DNA from: Thermoplasmata archaeon
Lineage (GTDB): Archaea > Thermoplasmatota > DTKX01 > VGTL01
Direction: 5' to 3'
Length of the DNA stretch: 64,000 nucleotides
NCBI GenBank assembly: GCA_038851035.1
Contig: JAWCLH010000002.1
Span: 97,626-161,625, forward strand
Shown here: piece after piece, positions 54,139 through 62,775 of the stretch
How the letters are laid out: the number at the start of each line of letters is the position of its first letter
How positions within the stretch are numbered: position 1 is the stretch's first letter
Made by a program: the position numbers and the translations under genes
The notes under the pieces: model-generated
Seen by the model: the letters and a program-made list of their open reading frames with translations, nothing else
The model's database searches: none
Told to the model about the DNA's origin: nothing

Positions 54139-54860
54139 CTCAGACCCCCTCTGTCCGCGTAGAGTAGAAATACCGAGAGTGCCACCAGTGCCGCCGAGAA
54201 AAGGACCTCGGCAGCCCCGACGGGGCGGGCGTTGAGCGTTCTTATCCTACCATCGAAGCCCCGGACTCGGAGTGCCTCCCCTAGCCGAGTGCCGCGGTGG
54301 TAAGCTCTGAAGAGCACCATACCGGCCGTGAAGGAGAGGAGCCTCATCCCCGAGCGGTCGAGAAGGTGCCTACCCTTTTGGGCCCCACGGGCTCTCCGGG
54401 CAAGGGAGAGCCTTCCAAGCTCATCGGAAAAAATAGAAATGTACCTGTGGGTGAAGAGCAGTAATGCGACAAAGACTAAGGGAACACGCAGAGCCTGTAG
54501 TCCCTTCAGGATTTCGAAGAAGGGCGTTGTGCACGACAAGACCAAGAGCGCGAGCACGGAGGCCGAGACCCTAAGCAGCATCGCTACGGCAGCGGGAACG
54601 CCGGAGTGCATGAGAGCGCTGAGCGAGGCCAGAAGAACAAATGGAAAAGCAAGAGCATACCTTTTTGCAAAATGACTCACCGGGACCCCTGAGAGGGCTG
54701 CGAGAAATAGGGCGTAAACCAGCGCTGCTGCCAAGGCTGGTAGCCCTGTCAGGAAAGCCACCGCCGCGACAAATATAATCACCGAAATGAGCTTGGTCCT
54801 CGCATCCAAACAGCCAAAGCTCGACTTGGCCGCGTGGGTATCAGAGTTAATGAAGCTCAT
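54123..54860 (-). CDS. cbiQ: Cobalt/nickel ECF transporter transmembrane protein CbiQ
   Basis: 245 residues, about five membrane helices. The family start DARTKLISVIIFVAAVAFL and the coupling-helix motifs SLARRARGA and AYHRGTRLGEALRVRGFDG mark it as the T component that couples CbiO to CbiM. Starts within the end of the PDGLE gene (ATGA-type overlap). Confidence 0.93.
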   Translation of the reverse strand: MSFINSDTHAAKSSFGCLDARTKLISVIIFVAAVAFLTGLPALAAALVYALFLAALSGVPVSHFAKRYALAFPFVLLASLSALMHSGVPAAVAMLLRVSASVLALLVLSCTTPFFEILKGLQALRVPLVFVALLLFTHRYISIFSDELGRLSLARRARGAQKGRHLLDRSGMRLLSFTAGMVLFRAYHRGTRLGEALRVRGFDGRIRTLNARPVGAAEVLFSAALVALSVFLLYADRGGLRWLTL

Positions 54861-55153
54861 TGACCTTTCTTCCTTAGAACCCAGCCAACGGCAAAGGTGA
54901 GCGCAAAGACGGTTGCGAAGCCCAGAAGACCCATCGCCAAAGCGACAGGGTAGCTCTCACCATAATCTAGAGGAGCCCGATACACGGGTTCCGGCTCCTC
55001 GAATCCTGCGCCCTCCATCGTCCTCTCGAGCCCGTCCCCGTAGGGGGCGGAGAATATAAAGAATAGGACCAGTCCGATCGCGAAGGCGGCCAGAATCACT
55101 GCCACTGCCTTCACAAACCCTAGAAGCACTTTTCTCCCTATCATTTCCATCAA
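54857..55153 (-). CDS. PDGLE-domain protein (CbiN-like accessory subunit)
   Basis: 98 residues. Two membrane helices flank an outer loop with SAPYGDGLERTMEGAGF, the PDGLE motif region, and FEEPEPVYRAPLDYGE. It replaces CbiN in many archaeal and bacterial Co/Ni ECF importers and helps load metal onto the S component. Located between cbiM and cbiQ, as expected. Confidence 0.88.
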   Translation of the reverse strand: MMEMIGRKVLLGFVKAVAVILAAFAIGLVLFFIFSAPYGDGLERTMEGAGFEEPEPVYRAPLDYGESYPVALAMGLLGFATVFALTFAVGWVLRKKGQ

Positions 55154-55166
55154 CCATCCGCCTCCC

Positions 55167-55850
55167 TTAACAATCCCCGTTCACTCGCGCCTCCTGGACA
55201 AGCTGAGCGACAGCGCGGCGACTCACGAGCACCTCCGGCGCCACCTGTGCGAGGAATGACAGAACGCCGACAGTGATGAGCGCCTCCCCAACGCCGATCA
55301 CAGCGTGGTATAGTGTCATCGCAGGAATCGCGAGCTGCGGCGCTATCCCGTAGACTCCACCGCTCAGGGCGTAGCTCAGGACGAGCTCGAGCGAGCAGGC
55401 AAATGCTCCCATGAACACCGCTAGCCAGGAGGCCGCGAAGACGCCGGCAAGGTGATAGCGCCTAGGGAAGAAACGCCAAACATAGTATCCCGTGAGACAG
55501 CCAATAAGACCCATGTTGACGAAGTTGAGGCCAAGCGCAATAACACCGCCGTCGCCGAAGAGGAGGCACTGAATGACAAGGATGACACTCATAACGACCA
55601 TCCCTGCCCATGGGCCAAGAAGAATTGAAGCAAGCGCTGCACCAACAAGATGTCCAGTAGTCCCACCACCGATAGGAAAGTTGAGCATCTGTGCCACGAA
55701 AATCCCCGCGGCTAGGACTGCCATAAGAGGAAGCCAAGCTTCTTCCACTCTTTTATTAACAATCTTTATAACGAACGTAAAAACAATAAGTGCTACCAGC
55801 CATCCAGCACCAGCAACCAAGGGGTCCATGAGGCCATCAGGAATATGCAT
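55167..55850 (-). CDS. cbiM: Cobalt/nickel-binding S component CbiM
   Basis: 227 residues, six or seven helices. The N-terminus MHIPDGLMD is the hallmark: His2 and the free amino group coordinate the metal in characterised CbiM/NikM. The conserved PIGGGTTGHLVGAALASILLGPWAG is present. Co and Ni members are hard to tell apart by eye. First gene of the importer operon, preceded by a palindrome and a TATA box. Confidence 0.94.
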   Translation of the reverse strand: MHIPDGLMDPLVAGAGWLVALIVFTFVIKIVNKRVEEAWLPLMAVLAAGIFVAQMLNFPIGGGTTGHLVGAALASILLGPWAGMVVMSVILVIQCLLFGDGGVIALGLNFVNMGLIGCLTGYYVWRFFPRRYHLAGVFAASWLAVFMGAFACSLELVLSYALSGGVYGIAPQLAIPAMTLYHAVIGVGEALITVGVLSFLAQVAPEVLVSRRAVAQLVQEARVNGDC

Positions 55851-55863
55851 AAAATCTCACCCA

Positions 55864-55890
55864 GTAGCACGATTTTTTTTTTCGTGCTAC
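55864..55890 (-). promoter_or_regulatory. 27-bp perfect palindrome at the cbiM transcription start, probable metal-regulator operator
   Basis: GTAGCACGA at 55864-55872 and its exact complement TCGTGCTAC at 55882-55890 flank nine T residues (A residues on the transcribed side). The transcription start predicted from the TATA box (about 55883) falls inside it, a classic archaeal repressor position. The RlmB-like stop codon also lies in it (55887-55889). If transcribed it could instead form a 9-bp hairpin in the leader. Confidence 0.6.
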
Positions 55891-56672
55891 CGTATGCCTG
55901 AGTCATTATAAATATGTTTTGGTTTCTGAGCGTAATTTTCTGCTCCATCCTGCCTCATCTTCTCGAAAATGACGATAGCAGCAGCGGCCGAGACGCCGAG
56001 GCTTTTCATTCTACCCTTCATCGGTATTCTTACAAGCCTGTCGCACATAGCAGCGGCCGCCGTACTGATCCCTTTATCCTCCCCCCCGAAGACGAGCGCA
56101 ACCGAGCCCCTCAGATTCTCGTTAAAGACGCTCCTCTCCGCTCTGTTGTCGGCACCGACGACCCAAAGACCTCTCTTTTTAATCAGCTGGAGGGCACGGA
56201 GGGTTGAGGGCACGGAGACAACCTTTATGTGCTCTGTGGCACCCGCAGACGCCTTGCGCACTACGGGCGTTATCCCTGCCGCTCGCCTCTCCGGAATCAC
56301 GATACCGTGCGCCCCTGCGGCCTCGGCGGACCGTATTATCGCACCGAGGTTCTGTGGATCCTCTACGCCATCTAAAAGCACTATGAAGGGCTCTTCTTTC
56401 CTTTTGGCGGCCTCCGCAAAGATATCCTCGATGGTGGATGGAGGGCGGGCGGGAGCCACCGCAACAATGCCCTGATGGCCGCCCCTGCCCACAAGAGAAT
56501 CGAGGGCTGCCCTCTCAGCGAAAACCACCTCAATGCCCCTGCGCCTCGCCTCCCTGAGCAGCGGGTCCTGGGCCCTCTTGCTCTCTCTCGACACGATTAT
56601 CCGCTCAAGCTGCCGTCCCGCGCGAAGGGCCTCGGCGACCGCGTTTCTCCCGGGAATCAGCTCATTGGGCAC
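55887..56672 (-). CDS. rlmB: TrmH/SpoU-family 2'-O-methyltransferase (RlmB-like)
   Basis: 261 residues. An N-terminal L30e-like substrate domain (GRNAVAEALRAGRQLERIIVS) precedes the knotted SpoU fold: motif 1 DGVEDPQNLGAIIRSAEAAGAHG, motif 2 VALVFGGEDKGIS, motif 3 VRIPMKGRMKSLGVSAAAAI. RlmB methylates G2251 of bacterial 23S rRNA. In the third motif the usual SLNVS reads SLGVS, so an Asn normally at the cofactor site is missing. The bacterial-type layout hints at transfer into archaea. The last codons host the cbiM promoter. Confidence 0.88.
   Translation of the reverse strand: MPNELIPGRNAVAEALRAGRQLERIIVSRESKRAQDPLLREARRRGIEVVFAERAALDSLVGRGGHQGIVAVAPARPPSTIEDIFAEAAKRKEEPFIVLLDGVEDPQNLGAIIRSAEAAGAHGIVIPERRAAGITPVVRKASAGATEHIKVVSVPSTLRALQLIKKRGLWVVGADNRAERSVFNENLRGSVALVFGGEDKGISTAAAAMCDRLVRIPMKGRMKSLGVSAAAAIVIFEKMRQDGAENYAQKPKHIYNDSGIR
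55905..55913 (-). promoter_or_regulatory. TATA box of the cbiM operon
   Basis: ATTTATAAT on the minus strand, inside the last codons of the RlmB-like gene, about 26 bases upstream of the palindrome's centre region. It gives the metal importer a promoter independent of that gene. Confidence 0.55.
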
Positions 56673-56679
56673 GCTGGGG

Positions 56680-57066
56680 CTATTGGTGTGGCGATTTAAG
56701 AATTGTGCCTGCGTCCTTTCGAATGTAACCGAAGAGCACCGGGAGTGCCCTTTCTACCCTATTTGGAAGGAACGCTCTGTATGTCTTTCCCTCGCTGGAA
56801 TGGATTAGTGTGGGCTCTCCGAACTGACTGCCGTCTATGTACCCGACTTTGAGCAAGTCCAGTTGAAGATAGCGTTTCTTGAGCAGCCCCGTGCAGAGCA
56901 TCAGCCTTCTTTCATTGAAGAAGATACCGGAAACGTTCAGACGCACCAGAAACCAGCCCATAGCACCAATTACCCCGATTATGAAAGCGGCTGATATTGC
57001 TGCAAACCTCAGCATATTAACATCTCCTGATAGTTCAGGCACGAATGGAAAAAGCGTGGTCATCAA
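56680..57066 (-). CDS. Membrane protein with PH-like domain, hypothetical
   Basis: 128 residues. One or two N-terminal hydrophobic segments (FAAISAAFIIGVIGAMGWFLV) are followed by a strand-rich region (GIFFNERRLMLCTGLLKKRYLQLDLLKVGYID...GKTYRAFLP) like bacterial PH-type domains of archaeal membrane proteins. The GTG/ATG start lies within the end of the broken neighbour upstream. It shares layout with that neighbour, so the two look like a tandem family. Confidence 0.6.
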   Translation of the reverse strand: MMTTLFPFVPELSGDVNMLRFAAISAAFIIGVIGAMGWFLVRLNVSGIFFNERRLMLCTGLLKKRYLQLDLLKVGYIDGSQFGEPTLIHSSEGKTYRAFLPNRVERALPVLFGYIRKDAGTILKSPHQ

Positions 57067-57660
57067 AAAACCCGAGCACGAGGAACCCGTCGCTAGTCCT
57101 CACTTCGGCCCTGGTTCTTTGCCACCGCCCTTCCAAGGGCGTGTCGTTTGAGATATCGCCCCGCTCTACCATGTGAGCGACTACACGGGGGTCGTCCAAT
57201 CCCGCCGGGTCCTCGAAGGGAATTCCTACTCTAAGCAGCTCCTCGGATATCGCATTGAACGCCTCTTCCAGCCACTCACCTGGACAGATATCCATTCAAT
57301 CGCCGATGTTGTACTTCTTCCCGGTTCTGGATTTCAGCCCGAGACCTTTGACGGGGATGCCATCCGCAACTGGCTAGTGGATGGAGTATCCGAGCCTGAT
57401 ATCCCTCCATACTAGGCGCCATCGAAGCCTCCCCGAAACGAACAAGTACACCCCGAAGTCGTCTATCCAGAACGTTTTTTTAAGAGAATATAGAAGAAGG
57501 ACCTGGCGAACTAGGTACTGCCCTCCAGTGAAAAGAGGAGCGAGGGGGCTGTCAGCCAGAGGAAAGACCAGCCGGTGTCGAGTAATAGATATATGAGAAA
57601 CCAATCGGCACAGAGCGCTATGCCAAAGATAAAAATTGCACTGGGCAGCTCACTGGCGCG
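57035..57660 (-). pseudogene. Broken PH-like membrane protein gene: frameshift plus two in-frame stops
   Basis: Reading down the minus strand, one frame encodes two hydrophobic segments (FIFGIALCADWFLIYLLL, WSFLWLTAPSLLFSL) and stops at 57511. A second frame takes over with KKTFWIDDFGVYLFVSGRL and WRDIRLGYSIH, then meets TAG at 57374-57376. The same frame continues PVADGIPVKGLGLKSRTG KKYNIGD to TGA at 57296-57298, then MDICPGEWLEEAFNAI to a stop at 57035. The pieces join into one plausible membrane plus PH-like protein. The last part (57035-57295, ATG directly after the TGA) could still be translated alone as an 86-residue protein. Nearby genes use TAG as an ordinary stop, so decay is likelier than recoding. 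Confidence 0.6.
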
Positions 57661-57795
57661 GCTGGATAAAGTACGCGCCCGCCTGCCACTCCACTGGGCT
57701 CGACGATATGGACGCGAGAATACGAGAGTATCAACCTCTCCGAGGTAATGAAAAAACCCAAATCCATCCAGGGCGTTCCGGTGTGCGGGAATTTC

Positions 57796-58662
57796 ATGAA
57801 GGTCGTCGCCGGCTCCGCATCGAAGCATCTGGGGAGGTTCGTAGCGGGGGCTCTCGGGGCACAGCTCGTGGAGGTCCAAGTGAAGCGCTTCCCTGACGAC
57901 GAGTGCTATGTGCGCATCATGGAGAATTTGGACGGGGAGGAAGTCGTACTCGTCCAGACGACCTACCCTGACAGGAACTTTGTCGAGGCCCTGCTCCTTC
58001 AGGACGCGATTCGGGAGTTCAAAGTGAGGAGGCTGATAACGGTTGTCCCCTACATGGCCTACGCTCGCCAGGACAAGAAGTTCAACGACGGCGAACCAAT
58101 AAGCGCCCGGGCTATGGCCCGAGCCCTGTCGACACACTCGGACGGCGTCGTTCTGGTTGATGTCCATGACCAGAGGATAACGGACTTCTTCACCGTGCCG
58201 ACAATCAATGTCTCGGCAATGCCTCAGATAGGGGAATATCTGGCGAGGAGCGCGAAGGTGGACCTAGTGGTGGCTCCCGACGATGGCGCAATGGACAAGG
58301 CCCAAGCAGTAGCGGGGGTGCTGGACTGCAACTGGTCTTGGCTCGAGAAGAAGAGAATCGACGGCTCCACTGTGGAGATAGCGCCCAAGCACGTCGAGGC
58401 AAAGGACAAGAGCATAGTCATAGTGGACGACATAATCGCCACTGGCGGGACCATTTTGACGGCCACAAAGCACCTGAAGCTCCAGGGGGCGAAAGGGGTG
58501 ATAGCGGCCTGCACCCACGGCCTCTTCACCGGCGGGGCCCTCCCCAGGCTGAGGGAGGCCTGCGACTATGTACTTTCCTCCGACACCATTGAGAACGAGA
58601 CGAGCATAGTTAGCGCAGGGCCGGAGGTGGCGAGGGGAGTTCAGAAGCTACTCGTGAAGTAG
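57796..58662 (+). CDS. prs: Ribose-phosphate pyrophosphokinase (PRPP synthetase), archaeal type
   Basis: 288 residues from ATG 57796, which gives the family start MKVVAGSASKHL. An ATG at 57748 behind GAGGT would add 16 residues and cannot be excluded. It makes PRPP from ribose-5-phosphate and ATP. Seen are FPDDECYVRI, YMAYARQDKKFNDGEPISARAMA (flexible loop), VDVHD, and the PRPP-binding IVIVDDIIATGGTI. PRPP feeds purine synthesis (PurP and the PurD-like protein in this window). Confidence 0.93.
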   Translation: MKVVAGSASKHLGRFVAGALGAQLVEVQVKRFPDDECYVRIMENLDGEEVVLVQTTYPDRNFVEALLLQDAIREFKVRRLITVVPYMAYARQDKKFNDGEPISARAMARALSTHSDGVVLVDVHDQRITDFFTVPTINVSAMPQIGEYLARSAKVDLVVAPDDGAMDKAQAVAGVLDCNWSWLEKKRIDGSTVEIAPKHVEAKDKSIVIVDDIIATGGTILTATKHLKLQGAKGVIAACTHGLFTGGALPRLREACDYVLSSDTIENETSIVSAGPEVARGVQKLLVK

Positions 58663-58740
58663 CGGGACCTGAAGGGGAGAAGAGGCCGGAAGGGAATTCC
58701 TTATTAGACCCTTCCATCATCACCCGCTTCGGGGACTGGA

Positions 58741-60069
58741 ATGGGGGGAGAAAAGAGAACACCAATCAATGTCTGTTCACCGATAGAGCGGGTCAGGGAT
58801 TTTCGCGAGGTGGTCAAGGGGTACTCAAGAGAGGAGGCAATCGAGGAGGCAAAGCGGTGCCTGAAGTGCAAAAAGCCCGCCTGCGTCCCCTCCTGTCCTG
58901 TCGGCCAGAGGATACCGGAGTATATAGCGGCCATCGCCGAGGGAAATTTTGACAAGGCGCTTGGAATAATCATGGAGAACAACCCCCTCCCAGGCGTCTG
59001 CGGCCGGGTCTGCACTAAAAAGTGCGAAACGACCTGCGTCCGGGGCAAGAAGGGTGAGCCCATAGCCATCCATCTCCTCAAAAGGGCTGCGGCCGACTTC
59101 GGGAAGGTAGAGCTGAGGCCCCCGGCCGCAACTGGTAAGAGGGTGGCCGTCGTGGGCTCGGGTCCGGCGGGCCTCGCTCTCTCGTTCAAACTCGCTCTCC
59201 GGGGACATGGGGTGACGATTTTCGAACAAAAGCCGGTCGCTGGAGGAATGATGGCCCTGTGCATCCCGCCCTACCGCCTTCCACGCGATGTGCTGGATGC
59301 GGACATCAGGCGCATAACCGACCTGGGGGTAAATATCCAGCTCAACTCTCCAATCAACAGGGAGCGCGGGGTGGACGAGCTGTTCGCGGAGGGCTACGAC
59401 GCCGTATTTCTAGGGCTGGGAACTCTCAAGCCAAAGAGCCTCGGAATTCCGGGGGAGGAGCTGGAGGGCGTGGAGCACGTGATACCCTTCTTAGAAAGTG
59501 TGAACCTGCGAGGTAGGACGAAGGTTGGAAAACGGGTGGCAGTGGTTGGGGCTGGCTACTCGGCCATGGATGCCGTGAGGACTGCCCGCCGGCTCGGAGC
59601 GGAGGCCTTCATTGTTTACCGGAGGATGAGAGAGCAGATGCCGGCCTCGCAGGAGGAGGTGCGCGAGGCCGAGGAGGAGGGCTGCAGCCTGAACCTACTC
59701 GTCAACCCCATCCGTGTGTTGGGAAAGGATGGAAAAGTCGCAGGCCTCGAGTGCGTGAGAATGGAACTCGGGCCCCCCGACAACAGCGGCAGGCCCGCTC
59801 CAATTCCCATTAAAGGTTCGGAGTTCAGAATCGAGTGCGATATGCTGATTCAGGCGATAAGCCAGGAGCCGGATCTGTCGGGTTTCAAACCGGGCGAGTT
59901 CCGTCTAACAAAATGGAACACGCTCGAGGTCTCAGAGACCATGCAGACCAGTAGGAGGGGGGTCTGGGCGGCCGGTGACGTCGTCACTGGACCCCAGACA
60001 ATTGCAGCGGCCATAGCTGGTGCGAACAGGGCGGCGGAGGACATTCTGCATTTTCTGAAAGGCGCCTGA
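58741..60069 (+). CDS. GltD-like NADPH-dependent flavoprotein (glutamate synthase small-subunit homologue)
   Basis: 442 residues. An N-terminal Fe-S helical domain with CLKCKKPACVPSCPVG and CGRVCTKKCETTCVRG is followed by FAD motif VAVVGSGPAGLALSFKLALRG and NADPH motif VAVVGAGYSAMDAVRTARRLG, then the final GVWAAGDVVTGPQTIAAAIAGANRAAEDI. GltD passes electrons from NADPH to GltB. No gltB is here, and stand-alone homologues include NfnB/sulfide-dehydrogenase subunits. Partner unknown. A TATA-like CTTATTAG near 58699 precedes it. Confidence 0.9.
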   Translation: MGGEKRTPINVCSPIERVRDFREVVKGYSREEAIEEAKRCLKCKKPACVPSCPVGQRIPEYIAAIAEGNFDKALGIIMENNPLPGVCGRVCTKKCETTCVRGKKGEPIAIHLLKRAAADFGKVELRPPAATGKRVAVVGSGPAGLALSFKLALRGHGVTIFEQKPVAGGMMALCIPPYRLPRDVLDADIRRITDLGVNIQLNSPINRERGVDELFAEGYDAVFLGLGTLKPKSLGIPGEELEGVEHVIPFLESVNLRGRTKVGKRVAVVGAGYSAMDAVRTARRLGAEAFIVYRRMREQMPASQEEVREAEEEGCSLNLLVNPIRVLGKDGKVAGLECVRMELGPPDNSGRPAPIPIKGSEFRIECDMLIQAISQEPDLSGFKPGEFRLTKWNTLEVSETMQTSRRGVWAAGDVVTGPQTIAAAIAGANRAAEDILHFLKGA

Positions 60070-60172
60070 GCGTTGGTCCCCTTTATCGCCGGTGGAGAAC
60101 CAAAATAGCAAAATAGCCCCGGCCCGTATAAGGATGGTGATGCCTTTCCACCTGCTATCTGGGAGGCGCAGG

Positions 60173-61666
60173 ATGCTCCTCACCATTATTATAGCAGGGG
60201 TCTTGATAGTGGCGGGAACGGCGCTCGTGCTCAGACCCGGTGGACCCTTTCTGCCGGCCCCAGCGCCCGCTACGATGAAATATCCCATTCCACCCCCAAA
60301 TGTCCCAGTAACGACAAGGCCACGTGACAACAATGAGCCCACAATCGCGATAAACCCTCTTGACCCCAAGAACATGGTCGCGGGCTCCAACGACTACAAC
60401 ACACCCACGGGCGATAGCTGGCCTGGCTTTTACACGACCCATGACGGAGGGCTTACCTGGAAGGAGGACCTCATACCCGGCTATCCCTTCGGCCCACCCT
60501 CCCAGCTTACCGGCTTCAGGGGCGGAGGCGACCCCGTAGTTGTGGCGGACAACAGGGGCAATTTCTACTATGCAGGAATTGCTTTCAAGCGGGCCGTCAA
60601 CCCCCTCAACCCTATCGGCTTTGGAATCAACCTCGGTCTGGCGAACTGCGTGTTTGTGGCCAAGTCCACAGATGGAGGAGATTCCTTCCCACAGGTAGTT
60701 ATTGTTTGGGCCGCGCTAGAGAACCTAGTTCGCTTCAACGATAAGGAGTGGATTGCGGTTGACCCGAATAACGGCAATGTATATCTGGTCTGGGCAATAT
60801 TCACAGGCATGATGACTTCTCGCCTCCTTTTCAGCAGGAGTACGGACGGTGGGAAGAGCTGGTCCCTTCCCATAGTTATATCGGAGACCACATCTGGGGA
60901 GATAAACATACAGGGCTCCGCCGTCGTCGTGGACAGGGATAGCACAATTCATGTCACATGGATAGATTTCTCCAGCAGGAACGTCCGCTACGCCCGGTCC
61001 ACCGACATGGGCCAGAGCTTCTCCGAGCCGATAAATGTGGCGCCCATTGTCCCCCTCCCCTCCACCCTCCCCAACGGGAACTACAGAACCCCGACGATGA
61101 CAATGCTGGCGGTGGACACCAGCGACACCAACACCACAGGAAGCCTCTACGTCACATGGGCCGATTATGGAGCCGGGGACGCGGACGTCCTATTAGCATA
61201 CAGCCGGGACCACGGGATGAGCTGGCGGGGCCCCATAAGGGTGAACAACGACACCGAGGGCAACGGGGCGGACCAGTTCTTCCCCGCGGTGGCGGTGTCC
61301 GCGGAGGGCTGGGTCCACGTCGGCTTCTACGACCGCCGCACAGACCCCAACAACACGCTCCTCGAGTACTGGTGGGCTATCTCTTTCGATGGTGGCGAAA
61401 GCTTTCCCATCAATATTCCAATGAGCGATTCATCATTCAATGGCGACTGGAGCCGGACCGGAGACAACGATTTCATAGGCGACTACACAACGCTTGTGGC
61501 GGAGGGCCCGGTGGTGGCTGGTGTCTGGTGCGATACTAGGGAGGGGAGCGAAACCGCAGGCGACAGTGAGATATATGCCGCCATCGTCGAGTACCGGACG
61601 CTTCTGAAGGCCTGCGACCTTGGCGTGAAGGTGCCTTGGACCGACGTCCCAGTAAAGGAGGAGTGA
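60173..61666 (+). CDS. Membrane-anchored BNR/sialidase-type beta-propeller protein
   Basis: 497 residues from ATG 60173, six bases after GGAGGCG; upstream starts at 60092, 60134 and 60140 are possible. One N-terminal helix (LLTIIIAGVLIVAGTALVL) is an anchor or uncleaved signal. The propeller has several Asp-box (BNR) motifs: STDGGDSFP, STDGGKSWS, STDMGQSFS, SRDHGMSWR and SFDGGESFP, with repeating NEPTIAINP and HVTWID elements. Such proteins bind or cleave glycans. Sialidase catalytic residues cannot be assigned by eye. Confidence 0.85.
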   Translation: MLLTIIIAGVLIVAGTALVLRPGGPFLPAPAPATMKYPIPPPNVPVTTRPRDNNEPTIAINPLDPKNMVAGSNDYNTPTGDSWPGFYTTHDGGLTWKEDLIPGYPFGPPSQLTGFRGGGDPVVVADNRGNFYYAGIAFKRAVNPLNPIGFGINLGLANCVFVAKSTDGGDSFPQVVIVWAALENLVRFNDKEWIAVDPNNGNVYLVWAIFTGMMTSRLLFSRSTDGGKSWSLPIVISETTSGEINIQGSAVVVDRDSTIHVTWIDFSSRNVRYARSTDMGQSFSEPINVAPIVPLPSTLPNGNYRTPTMTMLAVDTSDTNTTGSLYVTWADYGAGDADVLLAYSRDHGMSWRGPIRVNNDTEGNGADQFFPAVAVSAEGWVHVGFYDRRTDPNNTLLEYWWAISFDGGESFPINIPMSDSSFNGDWSRTGDNDFIGDYTTLVAEGPVVAGVWCDTREGSETAGDSEIYAAIVEYRTLLKACDLGVKVPWTDVPVKEE

Positions 61667-61685
61667 GAAGAGGAGATGTGGAAAG

Positions 61686-62690
61686 ATGATGATAAAGAGA
61701 GTGAGGAAGGGGTTGCTCGTGTTAGTCCTTTTACTAATTGTTGGACTCATGCTCGGCTTCCTTATTGCGACCCCACCCGAGCTTTTCCACGAGAGTGAGG
61801 CCCAACCGGGTCCAGTGGGCCTACCGACATGGATTAAGGGGCAGTATTGGCTCTACTCGTTCAGAACCCCCGATGTAGACTACACGACCGCCCGCGTCGT
61901 CGTGGCAGATATCGACGCCTCTAACTACCAGCTGGGCATCAGCACACTTTTGGACGCCCAGAGGCACGCGGTTCTCAACTACAATCCGATGCTTGGAAGG
62001 GTGGGTATTGCAAACCTCTCGATATACGAGAAGGGTGAACCTAAGAGCGTGCTAGTATTTCCTCTTACAAAGGGAAAAATCTGGCATTTCTCGCTTCTCG
62101 GCGTCGAAGAATTCGAGGCCCGCGTGGTGGCGATGGAGAGAATGTGCTTCTCCGATGTTGGGAGGACGACCCTTGTCATGATTCGGGCCCGCGCGGCATC
62201 GGGTGACACCCTCAACTACTCCTACGACTCGGCCGCGGGCTGGTTCCGCACGATGGAGTGGAGAGGCCCCGCGGGTGAGGAGTTGCTGATGATGACCCTC
62301 CTATCTACAGGCACTGGGTATAAGGGAGAGGCCTATTTCGTCAGGGGAGTTGACCTGTATGACCGTGAGCTGAACTCCAGCCGCGGCGCGCCGGAGGTGG
62401 AGCTCTACGACACATTTATTGATAGAGGGCACAAGACCTGGGGGCCGTTCGACACCCTTGTTTACTACTATAGGGCGACGACAGGCAGCCGGTCCAACAT
62501 CGTCGTCACTATCACGGCCCATACCGACGCAGTCGTCAGGACGCTGAGAATCGACGCTGAGGAGCACCAGAGCGGTCTAGGCACAATGCAGAGCAGTGCC
62601 GGAGAATGGGGAGTGGGCTTTATCCTTCAAGGAGACTGCACGATTCGTCTCAGAATCGCTGGTGGAATTACTTACGTGTGGAACGTCTGA
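61686..62690 (+). CDS. Membrane-anchored extracellular protein, unknown
   Basis: 334 residues. An N-terminal basic patch plus hydrophobic helix (RKGLLVLVLLLIVGLMLGFLIA) is followed by an all-beta, Tyr/Thr-rich outer region beginning PTWIKGQYWLYSF. No family is recognised. It starts 19 bases after the propeller gene with GAGGAG upstream, so the two are probably one operon and may act together at the surface. Confidence 0.75.
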   Translation: MMIKRVRKGLLVLVLLLIVGLMLGFLIATPPELFHESEAQPGPVGLPTWIKGQYWLYSFRTPDVDYTTARVVVADIDASNYQLGISTLLDAQRHAVLNYNPMLGRVGIANLSIYEKGEPKSVLVFPLTKGKIWHFSLLGVEEFEARVVAMERMCFSDVGRTTLVMIRARAASGDTLNYSYDSAAGWFRTMEWRGPAGEELLMMTLLSTGTGYKGEAYFVRGVDLYDRELNSSRGAPEVELYDTFIDRGHKTWGPFDTLVYYYRATTGSRSNIVVTITAHTDAVVRTLRIDAEEHQSGLGTMQSSAGEWGVGFILQGDCTIRLRIAGGITYVWNV

Positions 62691-62775
62691 GGGAGAAAGC
62701 GGAGATCGGTCTGGCCGTGCAGTCCAGAGAAATCCCAGGGCCGGGGGATTTCAACGGAACATGCTCTGGCCAAGC

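Noticed and set aside
57374..57376. In-frame TAG read as pyrrolysine
   Set aside because: TAG ends several ordinary genes here (for example the DUF373, dnaJ, gcvH and prs genes), and a TGA and a frameshift also break the same gene, so decay or error is simpler.
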